Positions 1 through 10,147 are shown, counted from the first letter of the stretch. The stretch: DNA of 64,000 bases from an uncultured Clostridia bacterium (GCA_946500295.1 CAMMVF010000001.1:118290-182289); one strand, 5' to 3'. Made by a program: numbers and translations. The notes: generated from the letters alone by a model not told the origin.

Positions 1-508
1 CGTAAAGGTCGGCGACGTAGTAGTAGCCGGTGAGAGCGCCGATATCAAGCCCGGAAACGCACTTCCGCTTTCAAGCATTCCGACAGGTACATTTATCCAT
101 AACGTAGAGCTTTATCCCGGCCGCGGCGCACAGCTTGCAAGAGCCGCAGGAAACATGGCTCAGCTTATGGCTAAGGAAAACGGAATGGCTCTGCTCAGAC
201 TCCCGTCAGGCGAGCTGAGAAACGTGCCCGCAGCGTGCATGGCTACAATCGGTCAGGTTTCTAACACTGACCACGAGAATGTAAAGATTGGTAAAGCCGG
301 CCGTAAGAGAAACATGGGTTGGAGACCGACAGTCAGAGGTTCTGTAATGAACCCGAACGACCACCCCCACGGCGGTGGTGAGGGCAAGAGCCCTGTTGGA
401 CGTCCCGGTCCGTGCACACCTTGGGGCAAGCCTGCTCTCGGTTACAAGACAAGAAAGCATCACAACCGTTCTGACAAGTACATTGTAAGACGCAGAAACG
501 GTAAGTAA
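1..508 (+). CDS. rplB: 50S ribosomal protein L2, 3' part
   Basis: The reading frame is open from base 2, so the gene starts before the window. About 168 C-terminal residues are present out of roughly 275 usual for L2. The conserved C-terminal block with the [12 protein letters not shown] segment is intact; this part lies close to the peptidyl transferase centre of the 23S rRNA. It is followed after 22 bases by rpsS, the standard S10-operon order. Identification is by direct recognition of the family sequence. Confidence 0.98.
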   Translation, partial: VKVGDVVVAGESADIKPGNALPLSSIPTGTFIHNVELYPGRGAQLARAAGNMAQLMAKENGMALLRLPSGELRNVPAACMATIGQVSNTDHENVKIGKAGRKRNMGWRPTVRGSVMNPNDHPHGGGEGKSPVGRPGPCTPWGKPALGYKTRKHHNRSDKYIVRRRNGK

Positions 509-530
509 GGCAGCGAAAGGAGCTTAGATT

Positions 531-803
531 ATGGGCAGAAGTGTTAAAAAGGGTCCCTATGTGCAGCCCGTGCTGCTCAAGAGGGTTCAGGCAATGAACG
601 AAGCCGGCGAGAAGAAGATCCTCAAAACCTGGAGCAGATCCTCCACAATCTTCCCGGACTTCGTTGGTCATACATTCGCAGTCCATGACGGACGCAAGCA
701 TGTTCCGGTTTATGTTACCGAGGATATGGTAGGACACAAGCTCGGCGAGTTTGCTCCCACCAGAACCTTCAGGGGACACGCCGGTTCTAAAACAAGCAAA
801 TAA
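531..803 (+). CDS. rpsS: 30S ribosomal protein S19
   Basis: The 90-residue protein has normal S19 length and starts [11 protein letters not shown], the family N-terminus. S19 binds 16S rRNA in the head of the small subunit next to S13. The ATG is preceded by an AAAGGAG site. It sits between rplB and rplV, with 18 bases to the next gene, as part of one ribosomal protein transcript. Confidence 0.98.
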   Translation: MGRSVKKGPYVQPVLLKRVQAMNEAGEKKILKTWSRSSTIFPDFVGHTFAVHDGRKHVPVYVTEDMVGHKLGEFAPTRTFRGHAGSKTSK

Positions 804-821
804 GCGGAAGGAGAGTTCACA

Positions 822-1157
822 GTGGAATCAAAGGCATATTTAAATTATGTCCGTATTGCGCCGAGAAAGGTCTCTGTAGTGCTTGATCTTATCAGAAACA
901 AGCCCGCAGACCTCGCAATGGCAATTCTCAAGCATACTCCCAAGGCCGCTTGTGAGCCGCTTTCAAAGCTGCTCAAGTCCGCTATGGCAAATGCTGAGAA
1001 CAACCACAATATGGATGTTTCAAGGCTTTACGTTGCTTCCTGCAGCGTATCTCAGGGTCCGACCCTCAAGCGTATCCGTCCGAGAGCACAGGGACGTGCA
1101 TACAGAATCAACAAGAAAACTTCACACATCACACTTGTTCTCAAGGAAATGGAATAA
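822..1157 (+). CDS. rplV: 50S ribosomal protein L22
   Basis: The 111-residue protein starts at GTG behind a GGAAGGAGAG site. It carries the L22 segments IAPRKV near the N-terminus and the basic beta-hairpin region [10 protein letters not shown] near the C-terminus. That extended loop lines the nascent-peptide exit tunnel. Length and position between S19 and S3 match the family. Confidence 0.98.
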   Translation: MESKAYLNYVRIAPRKVSVVLDLIRNKPADLAMAILKHTPKAACEPLSKLLKSAMANAENNHNMDVSRLYVASCSVSQGPTLKRIRPRAQGRAYRINKKTSHITLVLKEME

Positions 1158-1175
1158 TCGAAGGAGGTAAAGTAA

Positions 1176-1850
1176 ATGGGCCAAAAAGTTAATCCGCACG
1201 GTTTACGTGTTGGTATCATCAAGGATTGGGAATCACGCTGGTTCGCAAATAAGAAAGACTTTGGCGACACTCTTGTAGAGGACTACAACCTCCGTAAGAC
1301 TTTGAAAAAGCAGCTCAAGGCTGCGGGCGTTCCAAAGATTGAAATTGAGCGTGATGCGTCAAAGATAAGAATTCACATTCACTGCGCTAAGCCGGGCATG
1401 GTAATCGGCAAGGGCGGCAGCGAGATAGAGAAGCTCAGAGTACAGTGCGAGAAGATGCTCGGCAAGAAGGTAGTTATCAACATTGTTGAGGTTAAATCTC
1501 CCGACATGAACGCTCAGCTCATCGCTGAGAACATCGCACAGCAGCTTGAGAAGAGAATTTCCTATCGTCGTGCTATGAAGCAGGCCATCGGTCGTGCCAT
1601 GAAGTTCGGCGCTAAGGGTATTAAAACTCAGTGCAGCGGTCGTCTCGGCGGTGCTGAAATCGCACGCAGCGAGATGTACCATGAGGGTACAATTCCCCTC
1701 CAGACACTCAGAGCTGACATAGACTACGGCTTTGCAGAAGCAGCTACAACCTACGGCATCATCGGTGTTAAGGTTTGGCTTTATAAGGGCGAGGTTTTGC
1801 AAGAGCAGCGCGAGCAGCGCAAGCCCCGCAGGGAAGGAGGCAGTAAGTAA
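1176..1850 (+). CDS. rpsC: 30S ribosomal protein S3
   Basis: The 224-residue protein starts MGQKVNPHG behind GAAGGAGG. The type II KH domain carries the GKGG loop around residues 68-80, and the C-terminal half forms the mRNA-entry side of the 30S subunit. Its TAA stop overlaps the ATG of rplP by one base (TAATG), so translation of the two genes is probably coupled. Confidence 0.98.
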   Translation: MGQKVNPHGLRVGIIKDWESRWFANKKDFGDTLVEDYNLRKTLKKQLKAAGVPKIEIERDASKIRIHIHCAKPGMVIGKGGSEIEKLRVQCEKMLGKKVVINIVEVKSPDMNAQLIAENIAQQLEKRISYRRAMKQAIGRAMKFGAKGIKTQCSGRLGGAEIARSEMYHEGTIPLQTLRADIDYGFAEAATTYGIIGVKVWLYKGEVLQEQREQRKPRREGGSK

Positions 1851-2272
1851 TGCTTTTACCTAAGCGTGTTAAGTATAGAAGAGTCCACAGAGGACGCATG
1901 AAGGGCAGAGCATACCGTGGCAACAAGGTGACCTACGGTGATTACGGCCTTCAGGCTTTGGAGCCGTCATGGATTACTTCTAACCAGATTGAGGCAGCCC
2001 GTGTCGCTATGACTCGTTACTGCAAGAGATTTGGTAAGGTATGGATCAAAATTTTCCCGGATAAGCCGGTTACAGCGAAGCCCGCTGAAACTCGAATGGG
2101 TTCCGGTAAAGGTTCACCCGAGTACTGGGTAGCAGTAGTTAAGCCGGGCAGAGTAATGTTTGAGCTCGCCGGTGTTCCCGAAGCAACAGCCAGAGAGGCT
2201 CTTCGCCTTGCGGCTAACAAGCTTCCGATTAAATGCAAATTCGTAAAAAAAGAAGAGGGGGTTGAGCAGTAA
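1850..2272 (+). CDS. rplP: 50S ribosomal protein L16
   Basis: The 140-residue protein starts [11 protein letters not shown] and contains the [17 protein letters not shown] block typical of L16, which contacts the A-site tRNA and 5S rRNA region. It overlaps the upstream rpsC stop and the downstream rpmC start by single bases. This marks a tightly coupled rpsC-rplP-rpmC trio. Confidence 0.98.
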   Translation: MLLPKRVKYRRVHRGRMKGRAYRGNKVTYGDYGLQALEPSWITSNQIEAARVAMTRYCKRFGKVWIKIFPDKPVTAKPAETRMGSGKGSPEYWVAVVKPGRVMFELAGVPEATAREALRLAANKLPIKCKFVKKEEGVEQ

Positions 2273-2475
2273 TGAAAGCATCAGAAATCAGAGAGCTGTC
2301 TGTTGAAGAGCTTGAGCTTAAAATCAAAGAGCTGAAGGAAGAGCTTTTCCAGCTGCGTTTCCAGCATGCCATCAATCAGCTTGACAACCCAATGCGCTTA
2401 AAGGCCGTTAAGAAGGACATTGCAAGGATCAAGACCGTCCTTCGTCAGCGTGAGCTCGAAAGCGTTAACGCCTAA
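2272..2475 (+). CDS. rpmC: 50S ribosomal protein L29
   Basis: The 67-residue two-helix protein starts [10 protein letters not shown] and ends in the [13 protein letters not shown] helix characteristic of L29, which sits near the exit tunnel and contacts trigger factor and SRP. The start overlaps the rplP stop by one base. Length is normal. Confidence 0.97.
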   Translation: MKASEIRELSVEELELKIKELKEELFQLRFQHAINQLDNPMRLKAVKKDIARIKTVLRQRELESVNA

Positions 2476-2492
2476 GGAAGGAGGATACAGTC

Positions 2493-2750
2493 GTGAGCGA
2501 TAGAAATATGAGAAAAACAGACGTCGGTATGGTTGTCAGCGACAAAATGGACAAAACAGCCGTTGTTGCTATCGTCAACAGCGTCAAGCACCCGCTTTAC
2601 AACAAAATTGTTAAGCGTACAATCAAGCTCAAGGTTCATGATGAGAACAATGAGTGCAGCATTGGCGACAGAGTACGCATTATGGAGACTCGTCCTCTTT
2701 CTAAGGACAAGAGATGGCGTCTCGTCGAGATTATAGAGAAGGCTAAATAA
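2493..2750 (+). CDS. rpsQ: 30S ribosomal protein S17
   Basis: The 85-residue OB-fold protein starts at GTG behind GGAAGGAGG. The family segments [11 protein letters not shown] and [15 protein letters not shown] are both present. S17 is a primary 16S rRNA binding protein. It is located in the usual place between L29 and L14. Confidence 0.97.
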   Translation: MSDRNMRKTDVGMVVSDKMDKTAVVAIVNSVKHPLYNKIVKRTIKLKVHDENNECSIGDRVRIMETRPLSKDKRWRLVEIIEKAK

Positions 2751-2782
2751 TTTAGCGACTTCAGTAAAGGAGGATACGCACT

Positions 2783-3151
2783 GTGATACAACAGCAGACC
2801 TACCTCAAAGTTGCTGATAACACCGGCGCAAAGGAGTTAATGTGCATTCGTGTTCTCGGCGGCACCAGAAGGAGGTACGCCAACATCGGCGACGTCGTTG
2901 TTGCTTCGGTCAAAAAAGCAGCACCAGGCGGCGTTGTAAAGAAAGGCGACGTAGTTAAAGCAGTTATCGTGCGCTCTGCTAAGGGCGTGCGTCGTGATGA
3001 CGGCACATACATTCGTTTTGATGAGAATGCGGCCGTTATTATTAAAGAAGATAAAAACCCGAGGGGCACTCGTATCTTCGGGCCGGTAGCCAGAGAGCTT
3101 AGAGACAAGGATTACCTTAAGATCCTCTCACTTGCTCCCGAAGTACTTTAA
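2783..3151 (+). CDS. rplN: 50S ribosomal protein L14
   Basis: The 122-residue protein starts at GTG behind AAAGGAGG. It begins [17 protein letters not shown] and contains the [10 protein letters not shown] strand and the [13 protein letters not shown] segment of L14, a protein at the intersubunit bridge that is also contacted by RsfS. Length matches the family exactly. Confidence 0.98.
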   Translation: MIQQQTYLKVADNTGAKELMCIRVLGGTRRRYANIGDVVVASVKKAAPGGVVKKGDVVKAVIVRSAKGVRRDDGTYIRFDENAAVIIKEDKNPRGTRIFGPVARELRDKDYLKILSLAPEVL

Positions 3152-3166
3152 TGGAGGTGTTACATT

Positions 3167-3487
3167 ATGAATAATAAGGTTCATGTTAAAACAGGTGACA
3201 CCGTAGTAGTACTCTGCGGTAAGGAAAGAGGCAAAAAGGGTAAGGTCATGGCTGTAAGCCCTAAAGAGGGCAAGGTTATCGTCGAGAAGGTAAACATGGT
3301 TAAAAAGCATGTTAAGCCTCGCAGAATGGGCGAGCCCGGCGGTATCATTAAGGCTGAGGGCGCTATGTACGCCTCAAAGGTACAGATAGTTTGCCCGCGC
3401 TGCAACAAGCCGACAAGAATCGGTCATAAGATTTACGACGATGGCACTAAAGCCCGCATCTGCAAAAAATGCGGCGAGTCTATATAA
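3167..3487 (+). CDS. rplX: 50S ribosomal protein L24, with C-terminal zinc-ribbon-like cysteines
   Basis: The 106-residue protein has an N-terminal KOW motif ([19 protein letters not shown]) and the MVKKHVKP assembly segment. The last third carries two CxxC pairs, CPRC and CKKC, spaced as in a metal-binding ribbon. L24 nucleates early assembly of the 50S subunit. It lies between L14 and L5 as in other bacteria. Confidence 0.97.
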   Translation: MNNKVHVKTGDTVVVLCGKERGKKGKVMAVSPKEGKVIVEKVNMVKKHVKPRRMGEPGGIIKAEGAMYASKVQIVCPRCNKPTRIGHKIYDDGTKARICKKCGESI

Positions 3488-3499
3488 GGAGGAGACAAC

Positions 3500-4039
3500 A
3501 TGGCAAGATTAAAGGATTTTTATAAAAGCGAAGTTGCTCCTGCGCTTATGAACAAGTTTTCCTATAAGAGCGTAATGGAAATTCCGAAGCTCGAAAAGAT
3601 CGTTATCAATGTCGGTGCCGGTGAGGCAAGAGATAACTCAAAGGTTATTGACGCTATTACAACCGATCTTGCAGCAATCACAGGTCAAAAGCCTATGGTT
3701 TGCCGAGCAAGAAAGAGTGTTGCTAACTTTAAGCTGCGTGAGGGCATGCCGATCGGCGCTAAGGTTACGCTCAGAGGCGAGAGAATGTACGAGTTCCTTG
3801 ATCGTCTGTTCAACGTAGCTCTGCCCAGAGTCCGTGACTTCAGAGGAATCAACGCTAATTCCTTTGACGGCAGAGGTAACTACAACATGGGTCTCAAGGA
3901 GCAGCTCATTTTCCCTGAGATTGACTATGATAAGATTGATAAGGTTCGTGGTATGGACATCTGTTTCGTTACCACAGCCAGGACCGACGAAGAGGCTCGT
4001 GAGCTTTTAACGCTGATGGGTGCTCCATTCGCTAGATAA
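3500..4039 (+). CDS. rplE: 50S ribosomal protein L5
   Basis: The 179-residue protein has the family signature VINVGAGEA near residue 35 and the [18 protein letters not shown] block. L5 binds 5S rRNA and contacts the P-site tRNA. The ATG is preceded by AAGGAGGAG. Spacing of 12 bases on each side shows it is part of the continuous transcript. Confidence 0.98.
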   Translation: MARLKDFYKSEVAPALMNKFSYKSVMEIPKLEKIVINVGAGEARDNSKVIDAITTDLAAITGQKPMVCRARKSVANFKLREGMPIGAKVTLRGERMYEFLDRLFNVALPRVRDFRGINANSFDGRGNYNMGLKEQLIFPEIDYDKIDKVRGMDICFVTTARTDEEARELLTLMGAPFAR

Positions 4040-4051
4040 GGAGGGGTAATT

Positions 4052-4237
4052 GTGGCTAAAACTTCAATGAAGGTTAAACAGAAAAGAAAGCAAAAGTTTT
4101 CCTCAAGGGAATACAGCAGATGCAAAATCTGCGGCAGGCCGCATGCCTATCTTCGCAAGTTCGGTATTTGCCGTATCTGCTTCAGAGAGCTTGCCTACAA
4201 GGGCGAGATTCCCGGAGTAAAGAAGTCAAGCTGGTAA
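4052..4237 (+). CDS. rpsN: 30S ribosomal protein S14, zinc-binding (type Z)
   Basis: The 61-residue protein is the short zinc form of S14, with CKIC and CRIC pairs holding one zinc. It starts at GTG behind AAGGAGGGG. S14 sits in the 30S head beside S3 and S10. Many Firmicutes carry a second, zinc-free paralogue for zinc starvation; none is visible in this window. Confidence 0.98.
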   Translation: MAKTSMKVKQKRKQKFSSREYSRCKICGRPHAYLRKFGICRICFRELAYKGEIPGVKKSSW

Positions 4238-4256
4238 GCAAAGGAGGATATACACT

Positions 4257-4655
4257 ATGCAGACTACAGATGCAATAGCAGATTTGCTTACAAGAATTCG
4301 TAATGCGAGTTCTGCGAAGCACGAGACTGTTGAGATTCCCTCCTCTAATATGAAGAAGGCTATCTGCCAGATTCTTCTCGACGAGGGATACATCAAGGGT
4401 TTCACAGTTACTGAAGACGGCAAGCAGGGCGTCATCAAGGTAACTTTAAAGTATGCCGAGGGAAAGAAGCCTGTTATTACAGGACTCAGAAGAGTTTCTA
4501 AGCCCGGACTGCGTATATACAGCAATGTTGAGAATATGCCCAAGGTACTTAAGGGCCTGGGTATCGCTATCGTTTCAACCTCAAAGGGCGTTATGACTGA
4601 CCGTCAGGCTCGCAAGGAAAACGTAGGCGGCGAAGTTCTCGCATTTGTTTGGTAA
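4257..4655 (+). CDS. rpsH: 30S ribosomal protein S8
   Basis: The 132-residue protein starts [17 protein letters not shown] and ends with the [13 protein letters not shown] / [10 protein letters not shown]-terminus of S8, the central-domain 16S binder. In E. coli S8 represses translation of the spc operon by binding its mRNA near rplE. No such site can be asserted here from sequence alone. An AAAGGAGG site precedes the ATG. Confidence 0.98.
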   Translation: MQTTDAIADLLTRIRNASSAKHETVEIPSSNMKKAICQILLDEGYIKGFTVTEDGKQGVIKVTLKYAEGKKPVITGLRRVSKPGLRIYSNVENMPKVLKGLGIAIVSTSKGVMTDRQARKENVGGEVLAFVW

Positions 4656-4667
4656 GGAGGTGCGAGA

Positions 4668-5216
4668 ATGTCTCGAATTGGAAGAAAACCCATAAATATT
4701 CCCGCCGGCGTTGAGGTAAAGCTCGACGGCAGCGTAATAACAGTCAAGGGTCCCAAGGGTACTTTGAACCAGAAGATCCACCCGAACATGACTGTCAAGG
4801 TTGAGGACGGTATCATAGAGGTTACCCGACCCAACGACGAAAAGGAAAACCGCTCGCTCCACGGATTGACAAGGTCACTTATTGCCAATATGGTTGAGGG
4901 TGTTGTCAACGGCTACAAAAAGGAGCTCGAGGTTAACGGTGTAGGCTACAGAGTTCAGAAGCAGGGCAATAAGTGCGTTATGAACCTCGGCTTTTCACAC
5001 CAGGTAATTGTTGAGGATACTGAGGACATCAAGATTGAGGTTCCGGATCCGAACAAAATTATCATCACAGGCATCGACAAGCAAAAGGTTGGTCAGTTTG
5101 CTGCCGAGGTAAGAGAGAAGCGTCCGCCGGAGCCGTACAAGGGCAAGGGTATTAAGTATGCTGATGAGCATATCCGCCGTAAGGAAGGCAAGGCCGGTAA
5201 GGGCGGCAAGAAATAA
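4668..5216 (+). CDS. rplF: 50S ribosomal protein L6
   Basis: The 182-residue protein starts MSRIGRKPI and has the duplicated L6 fold. The C-terminal signature [11 protein letters not shown] is complete. L6 lies near the factor-binding site of the 50S subunit. The basic tail is slightly extended with GKAGKGGKK. An AAGGAGG site stands before the ATG. Confidence 0.98.
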   Translation: MSRIGRKPINIPAGVEVKLDGSVITVKGPKGTLNQKIHPNMTVKVEDGIIEVTRPNDEKENRSLHGLTRSLIANMVEGVVNGYKKELEVNGVGYRVQKQGNKCVMNLGFSHQVIVEDTEDIKIEVPDPNKIIITGIDKQKVGQFAAEVREKRPPEPYKGKGIKYADEHIRRKEGKAGKGGKK

Positions 5217-5236
5217 TTAAGGAGAGTGAATGACTA

Positions 5237-5596
5237 ATGATTACTAAGGCTGATAAAAACGTAGCCCGTGTTAAGCGCCACGTAAGAGTACGCGGCAAAA
5301 TCAGCGGAACACCCGAGCGTCCTCGCCTTAATGTATTCCGTTCGTCAAACAACATCTACGCTCAGATTATTGACGACGTAAACGGAGTTACTCTTGCTGC
5401 TGCTTCTTCACTTGACAAGGACTTCGAAGGTCAGGGTGGCAACAAGGAAGCAGCCAGAAAAGTCGGCGAGATGATTGCTAAGAAGGCTCAGGACAAGGGC
5501 ATTACCGCTGTAGTTTTCGACAGAGGCGGTTATCTTTACCACGGCCGTGTCAAGGAATTGGCCGAAGGCGCCCGCAGCGGCGGCCTCAAATTCTAA
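5237..5596 (+). CDS. rplR: 50S ribosomal protein L18
   Basis: The 119-residue protein carries the L18 segments [16 protein letters not shown] and the C-terminal [21 protein letters not shown]18 binds 5S rRNA together with L5 and L25. It lies between L6 and S5, in conserved spc-operon order. Confidence 0.98.
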   Translation: MITKADKNVARVKRHVRVRGKISGTPERPRLNVFRSSNNIYAQIIDDVNGVTLAAASSLDKDFEGQGGNKEAARKVGEMIAKKAQDKGITAVVFDRGGYLYHGRVKELAEGARSGGLKF

Positions 5597-5614
5597 GAAG
5601 GGGAGGAAAATACT

Positions 5615-6115
5615 TTGGCTAATATTATTGACGGATCAACACTTGATTTACAGGAAAAGGTTGTTGCTATCAACCGTGTTTCCAAAACAGTAAAGGGCGG
5701 TCGTATCTTTAAGTTTGCCGCACTCGTAGTAGTAGGCGACGGCAACGGAACAGTAGGCTTTGGCATAGGCAAGGCAGGCGAGGTTCCCGACGCTATCCGC
5801 AAGGGTATTGAGGATGCCAAGAAGAACCTGATGAAGGTTGCTTTGAAGGGCACTACAATCCCTCACGAAGTAATCGGTGAGTTCGGTGCAGGCAGAGTTT
5901 TGATGAAGCCCGCCGCACCCGGTACCGGTGTTATCGCAGGCGGTCCTGTTCGTGCTGTTGTTGAGGCAGTGGGAATCAGAGACATCAGAACAAAGGCTCT
6001 TCGCTCAAACAATCCTTGCAATGTAGTTAGAGCTACACTTCAGGGTCTTGCAGAGCTTAGAAATGCAGACGAGGTTGCAGCTCTTCGCGGCAAGTCTGTA
6101 AATGAGATTTTATAA
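5615..6115 (+). CDS. rpsE: 30S ribosomal protein S5
   Basis: The 166-residue protein starts at TTG behind AAGGGGAGG; no ATG lies near the site, and the next residues [20 protein letters not shown] fit the S5 N-terminus. The double-stranded RNA-binding domain carries [17 protein letters not shown]5 helps set decoding accuracy and mRNA unwinding at the entry channel. A TTG start may lower its initiation rate relative to its neighbours. Confidence 0.97.
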   Translation: MANIIDGSTLDLQEKVVAINRVSKTVKGGRIFKFAALVVVGDGNGTVGFGIGKAGEVPDAIRKGIEDAKKNLMKVALKGTTIPHEVIGEFGAGRVLMKPAAPGTGVIAGGPVRAVVEAVGIRDIRTKALRSNNPCNVVRATLQGLAELRNADEVAALRGKSVNEIL

Positions 6116-6130
6116 TAGGGAGGTAGCAAG

Positions 6131-6310
6131 ATGGCAAGTTTAAGCATTAAGCTCGTAAAGAGCCTTATCGGCAGCAAAAAAGACCAAATTGCAACCGCCC
6201 ACGCTCTCGGTCTTAAGAAAATCGGCGACGTTACAGTTCAGCCCGACAATCCGATGACTAAGGGCAAGGTAGCAAAAATAATCCACCTCATCGAGGTTAG
6301 TGAAGCGTAA
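6131..6310 (+). CDS. rpmD: 50S ribosomal protein L30
   Basis: This 59-residue gene begins with ATG behind AGGGAGG and ends at TAA 6308-6310. The product starts [14 protein letters not shown] and carries the L30 core [19 protein letters not shown]30 is a small 50S protein that binds domain II of 23S rRNA. It fills the gap between S5 and L15 exactly as expected for the spc operon. Confidence 0.96.
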   Translation: MASLSIKLVKSLIGSKKDQIATAHALGLKKIGDVTVQPDNPMTKGKVAKIIHLIEVSEA

Positions 6311-6327
6311 GCAAGGAGGTGCGAAAC

Positions 6328-6768
6328 ATGAAGTTGCACGAACTTTCACCGGCGCAGGGCTCAAAGAAAGCTGTTAAGCGTGTTGGCAGAGGTCACGGCT
6401 CAGGTTGGGGCAAGACAGCAGGCAAAGGCCACAAGGGTCAGAAGGCTCGCTCAGGCGGCGGGGTACGCCCGGGATTTGAGGGCGGTCAGATGCCGCTCCA
6501 GAGAAGAGTACCAAAGAGAGGCTTTAACAATATCTTCGCTAAGGAGATTGTTGCAGTAAACCTTTCAACTCTGAACCGTTTTGAGGACGGCACTGTAGTA
6601 GATATTCAGGCTCTTCTCGACAAGGGTATTGTTAAAAATAGATTTGACGGGGTTAAAATTCTCGGAAATGGAAACCTCAATAAAAAGCTTGAGGTGAAGG
6701 CTACAGCATTTTCTGCTTCTGCTAAAGAGAAAATAGAAGCAGCAGGCGGAAAGGCTGAGGTGGTTTAA
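6328..6768 (+). CDS. rplO: 50S ribosomal protein L15
   Basis: A 146-residue protein starting [12 protein letters not shown] with the glycine-rich N-terminal arm ([19 protein letters not shown]) typical of L15. A GTG at 6319 would add three residues, but it overlaps the AAGGAGG ribosome binding site, so the ATG at 6328 is the better start. The TAA stop is followed at once by the TTG of secY. Confidence 0.97.
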   Translation: MKLHELSPAQGSKKAVKRVGRGHGSGWGKTAGKGHKGQKARSGGGVRPGFEGGQMPLQRRVPKRGFNNIFAKEIVAVNLSTLNRFEDGTVVDIQALLDKGIVKNRFDGVKILGNGNLNKKLEVKATAFSASAKEKIEAAGGKAEVV

Positions 6769-8070
6769 TTGTTTAAGACAATAGCGAACGCCTGGAAAAT
6801 TCCTGATCTTAGAAAGAAGCTCCTCTTCACTCTATTGATCATCATTATATTTAGAATCGGCTCGGTAATTACAGTTCCGTTTCTTGATATGGGCGCTTTG
6901 GCGTCCGTAACAGGTAGCTGGGATGAAAGCGGATCGATTCTCGCTTACTTAAACACTTTAAGCGGCGGCGCCTTTTCAAATGCTACCATCTTTGCAATGG
7001 GCGTTACACCGTACATCAACTCCTCGATTATCATGCAGCTGTTAACGGTTGCTATTCCTCCGCTTGAAAGACTTGCGAAGGAAGGCGAGGAGGGCAGAAA
7101 GAAGATAGCCACTATTACCCGTTATGTTACGGTAGGTCTTGGACTTTTGCAGGGTGCAGCTTATTACTGGTATCTTTATGCATCAAACGTAGTAACCTAT
7201 CGCAACGGCTTCGAGGCAGTATTTGCAGCCTTGGTTATCATTCTCACCTTTACAGCCGGAACAGCACTTATGATGTGGCTCGGAGAGCAGATCAACCAGT
7301 ACGGCATAGGAAACGGTATCTCCATTCTCCTGTTTGCCGGTATCGTTGCTCGTTTCCCGCTCACAATCACCATGCTCGGAGAGTACTTCAACCTCGGTCT
7401 TACAGGAGCGACACAGTATCTCTTCCTCGTTCCAATCTTTGTAATTCTCTTCCTCGCTGTCATCTGGGTAATCGTATTTATGAATGACTCCGAGAGAAGA
7501 ATTCCCGTACAGTATGCTAAGAGAGTAGTCGGCAGAAAGATGTATGGAGGCCAGTCAAGTCACCTTCCCATCAAGGTAGGTCTCGGCGGCGTATTGCCCA
7601 TCATCTTCGCAAGCTCTATCCTCTCAATCCCGGCTACAATCCGTCAGTTCGCCGATATGGGCGACTTCTGGAACGGAGTGTTCGATACGTTCAACTACGG
7701 TAGCTGGCTGTACTCTGTATTATACTTTATACTGATTATTCTGTTTGCTTACTTCTACACAACTATTCAGTATAATCCTGTAGAAATGTCCAATAATCTT
7801 CGTCAGAATAACGGCACTATCCCCGGTATCCGTCCGGGCAAACCGACTGCTGACTTTATAGCTAAGATTCTCTCGAGAATCACTCTCATCGGGGCTTTGT
7901 TCCTCGCAGTGATTGCCATACTTCCGATTGTATTCTGCGGCGCTGCAAATATGTCCAGAGTTTCAATGGGTGGTACATCTGTAATCATCTTAGTAGGTGT
8001 TGCTCTTGAGACAGTTAAGCAGATGGAGTCTCAGATGATGATGCGTCATTACAAGGGCTTCCTCGACTGA
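6769..8070 (+). CDS. secY: Protein translocase subunit SecY
   Basis: The 433-residue protein has about ten membrane helices and forms the channel through which SecA and ribosomes push unfolded proteins. The plug/TM2 region with TIFAMGVTPYINSSIIMQLL and the cytoplasmic loop with SHLPIKVG are standard SecY signatures. The TTG start directly abuts the rplO stop, with the site AGGCTGAGG inside the end of rplO, so translation is probably coupled. It is the membrane partner of the SecA encoded at 32,109-34,979. Confidence 0.98.
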   Translation: MFKTIANAWKIPDLRKKLLFTLLIIIIFRIGSVITVPFLDMGALASVTGSWDESGSILAYLNTLSGGAFSNATIFAMGVTPYINSSIIMQLLTVAIPPLERLAKEGEEGRKKIATITRYVTVGLGLLQGAAYYWYLYASNVVTYRNGFEAVFAALVIILTFTAGTALMMWLGEQINQYGIGNGISILLFAGIVARFPLTITMLGEYFNLGLTGATQYLFLVPIFVILFLAVIWVIVFMNDSERRIPVQYAKRVVGRKMYGGQSSHLPIKVGLGGVLPIIFASSILSIPATIRQFADMGDFWNGVFDTFNYGSWLYSVLYFILIILFAYFYTTIQYNPVEMSNNLRQNNGTIPGIRPGKPTADFIAKILSRITLIGALFLAVIAILPIVFCGAANMSRVSMGGTSVIILVGVALETVKQMESQMMMRHYKGFLD

Positions 8071-8086
8071 TGTAAAGGAGAAGATT

Positions 8087-8719
8087 ATGAATATTATTCT
8101 TTTAGGAGCTCCGGGCGCCGGCAAGGGCACCCAGGCAGAGGTTATTTCTAACCATCTTTCAATTCCCACAATTTCAACGGGTAACATTATCCGTGAAGCG
8201 CTGAGAAGCGGTACGGAAATGGGTCTTAAGGCTAAGTCCTTTATGGAAGCTGGACAGCTCGTCCCCGACGAGGTCGTTATCGGAATCATCCAGGAAAGAC
8301 TCCAGAATGACGACTGCAAGGGCGGGTTTATCCTCGACGGCTTTCCGAGAACCATTCCTCAGGCCGAGGCTCTGGACAAAATGGGCATTGTCATCGACAA
8401 GGTAATCGACATTGAAGTGCCCGATGAGAAAATCGTAAGAAGAATGTCCGGACGCCGTGTCTGTGCAGACTGCGGTGCAAGCTACCACCTCGACTACAAA
8501 AAGCCGAGCAAGGAGGATGTTTGCGACAGCTGCGGCGGCACCCTTGTTCAGCGCAAGGACGACCATCCTGACACAGTGCTTAACAGGCTCAAGGTTTATC
8601 ACGATGAGACCGAGCCGCTCAAGGACTACTACCAGAAGCAGGGCAAGCTTGCTATAGTAGAGGGTCAGGAGGAGATCAAGGACACAACTGCCCTTGTTCT
8701 CGCTGAGGTAGAGGCGTAA
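8087..8719 (+). CDS. adk: Adenylate kinase, zinc-lid type
   Basis: The 210-residue enzyme interconverts ATP + AMP with 2 ADP. The P-loop GAPGAGKGT is at residues 7-15 and the AMP/lid arginine segment DGFPRT at 84-89. The lid domain carries four cysteines at 126, 129, 146 and 149, the zinc-binding form common in Gram-positive bacteria. It follows secY by 16 bases and precedes map by 4, a conserved gene order. Confidence 0.98.
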   Translation: MNIILLGAPGAGKGTQAEVISNHLSIPTISTGNIIREALRSGTEMGLKAKSFMEAGQLVPDEVVIGIIQERLQNDDCKGGFILDGFPRTIPQAEALDKMGIVIDKVIDIEVPDEKIVRRMSGRRVCADCGASYHLDYKKPSKEDVCDSCGGTLVQRKDDHPDTVLNRLKVYHDETEPLKDYYQKQGKLAIVEGQEEIKDTTALVLAEVEA

Positions 8720-8723
8720 GTCT

Positions 8724-9476
8724 ATGGTAATACTAAAGACTTCCCGAGAGCTTGCAAAAATGCGCGAAGCGGGCAGGATCTCCGCTAACGCTTTAAAGCT
8801 CGCGGGTAAAGCAGTTGAGCCCGGTGTTTCAACCCTTGAGATTGACAGGGTAGTCCGCAAATATATCGAGGAGCAGGGCGCTGTGCCCTCGTTCCTCGGC
8901 TACGGCGGATTTCCGGGCAGCGCCTGTATTTCAATAAATGAAGAGGTTGTCCATGGCATACCTTCAAAGAAGCGTATCCTTAAAAGCGGCGATATAGTGT
9001 CTATAGATGTAGGAGCGTTTATCGACGGTTTTCACGGCGACAATGCCTACACCTTCGCCTGCGGCGATATTTCACCGGAGGTTCAGGCACTGCTGGAAGC
9101 TACTAAGGAGAGCCTGCAACTGGGAATTAAGCAAGCTCAAGCCGGCAATCGCTTAGGCGATATCGGCTATGCGGTTCAAAGCTATGTCGAAGCTCGCAAC
9201 TACTCGGTGGTACGGGATTACGTCGGCCACGGCGTAGGTGCGAAATTACATGAAGATCCAAGCGTACCGAATTTCGGTACACCCGGCAGGGGTGTGCGCC
9301 TGCTACCGGGAATGACTATTGCCATTGAGCCTATGGTAAACATGGGTACTCACAAGGTCAGGGTTCTGTCAGACGGCTGGACGGCTGTCACGGCTGACGG
9401 CAAGCCCTCCGCTCATTTTGAGCACACCGTCGCCATCACCGCCGACGGACCGGTGATTTTAACTTTGCCGGACTGA
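8724..9476 (+). CDS. map: Methionine aminopeptidase, type I
   Basis: The 250-residue enzyme removes the initiator methionine from nascent proteins. Metal ligands are visible: Asp95 (SIDVGA), Asp106 (FHGDN), the histidine in the GHGVG segment, Glu in IEPMVNMG and Glu in HFEHTVA. His78 is in VVHGIP. There is no N-terminal zinc-finger extension. Only 4 bases separate it from adk and 10 from the next gene, so it is cotranscribed. Confidence 0.97.
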   Translation: MVILKTSRELAKMREAGRISANALKLAGKAVEPGVSTLEIDRVVRKYIEEQGAVPSFLGYGGFPGSACISINEEVVHGIPSKKRILKSGDIVSIDVGAFIDGFHGDNAYTFACGDISPEVQALLEATKESLQLGIKQAQAGNRLGDIGYAVQSYVEARNYSVVRDYVGHGVGAKLHEDPSVPNFGTPGRGVRLLPGMTIAIEPMVNMGTHKVRVLSDGWTAVTADGKPSAHFEHTVAITADGPVILTLPD

Positions 9477-9486
9477 GAGGTGGACG

Positions 9487-9732
9487 ATGGATATTGAAAC
9501 CGGACTTGTGGTCAGGGCAAAAAGCGGCAGAGATAAGGGCAGGTTTTTTGTAGTTATTTCTCTTGACGGCGAATATGCTTATATAGTTGACGGAAAGACC
9601 AGAAGACTTGAAAAACCCAAGAGAAAGAATCTCAAACATCTCTTTGCCACAAACACAGTTATTCCGACAGATTCATTAAAAACCAATAGGCTGATTAAAG
9701 CCGAGTTAAGAGATTTTAACGCTAAGGCTTAA
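9487..9732 (+). CDS. KOW domain RNA-binding protein (L14e/YlxQ-neighbour type)
   Basis: The 81-residue protein begins with a KOW-like stretch (GLVVRAKSGRDKGRFFVV) followed by a strand-rich segment ending in TRRLEKPKRKNLKHL. Small KOW proteins of this kind, annotated as L14e/L6e/L27e-like, occur between map and infA in many Clostridia. Binding to ribosomal RNA is likely from the fold and location but is not shown. It starts with ATG behind GAGAGGTGG. Confidence 0.85.
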   Translation: MDIETGLVVRAKSGRDKGRFFVVISLDGEYAYIVDGKTRRLEKPKRKNLKHLFATNTVIPTDSLKTNRLIKAELRDFNAKA

Positions 9733-9747
9733 TGAGGAGGCAATTAT

Positions 9748-9966
9748 ATGTCAAAGCAGGACGTCATCGAAGTTGAGGGTACAGTCACCGAGGCTTTGCC
9801 AAATGCTCAATTTAAGGTAGAGCTTCCAAACGGGCATGAAATTCTTGCTCACATTTCAGGCAAGCTGAGAATGAATTTCATCAGAATTTTGCCCGGTGAC
9901 AAGGTCACAGTAGAGATGTCTCCGTATGACCTATCCAGGGGTCGTATAACATGGAGAAGCAAGTAA
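9748..9966 (+). CDS. infA: Translation initiation factor IF-1
   Basis: The 72-residue single OB-fold protein matches IF-1 over its whole length ([13 protein letters not shown]... [24 protein letters not shown]). IF-1 occupies the A site of the 30S subunit during initiation. It follows the KOW gene behind a GAGGAGG site and precedes rpmJ by 21 bases. Confidence 0.98.
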   Translation: MSKQDVIEVEGTVTEALPNAQFKVELPNGHEILAHISGKLRMNFIRILPGDKVTVEMSPYDLSRGRITWRSK

Positions 9967-9987
9967 TATAAGAAAGGAATGATTCAA

Positions 9988-10101
9988 GTGAAAGTCAGAC
10001 CTTCAGTAAAGAAAATATGTGAGAAGTGCAAGGTTATTAAGCGCAAGGGCAAGGTAATGGTAATTTGCGAAAACCCGAAGCACAAGCAGCGTCAGGGCTA
10101 A
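9988..10101 (+). CDS. rpmJ: 50S ribosomal protein L36, zinc form
   Basis: The 37-residue protein starts at [20 protein letters not shown], ending NPKHKQRQG. Its CxxC-x12-C-x4-H pattern binds one zinc. The site AGAAAGGA lies upstream. Position between infA and rpsM is universal in Firmicutes. Confidence 0.96.
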   Translation: MKVRPSVKKICEKCKVIKRKGKVMVICENPKHKQRQG

Positions 10102-10147
10102 TGCCTAAATCAAAAAATAACTTATTATTATATGGAGGTGCAACAAA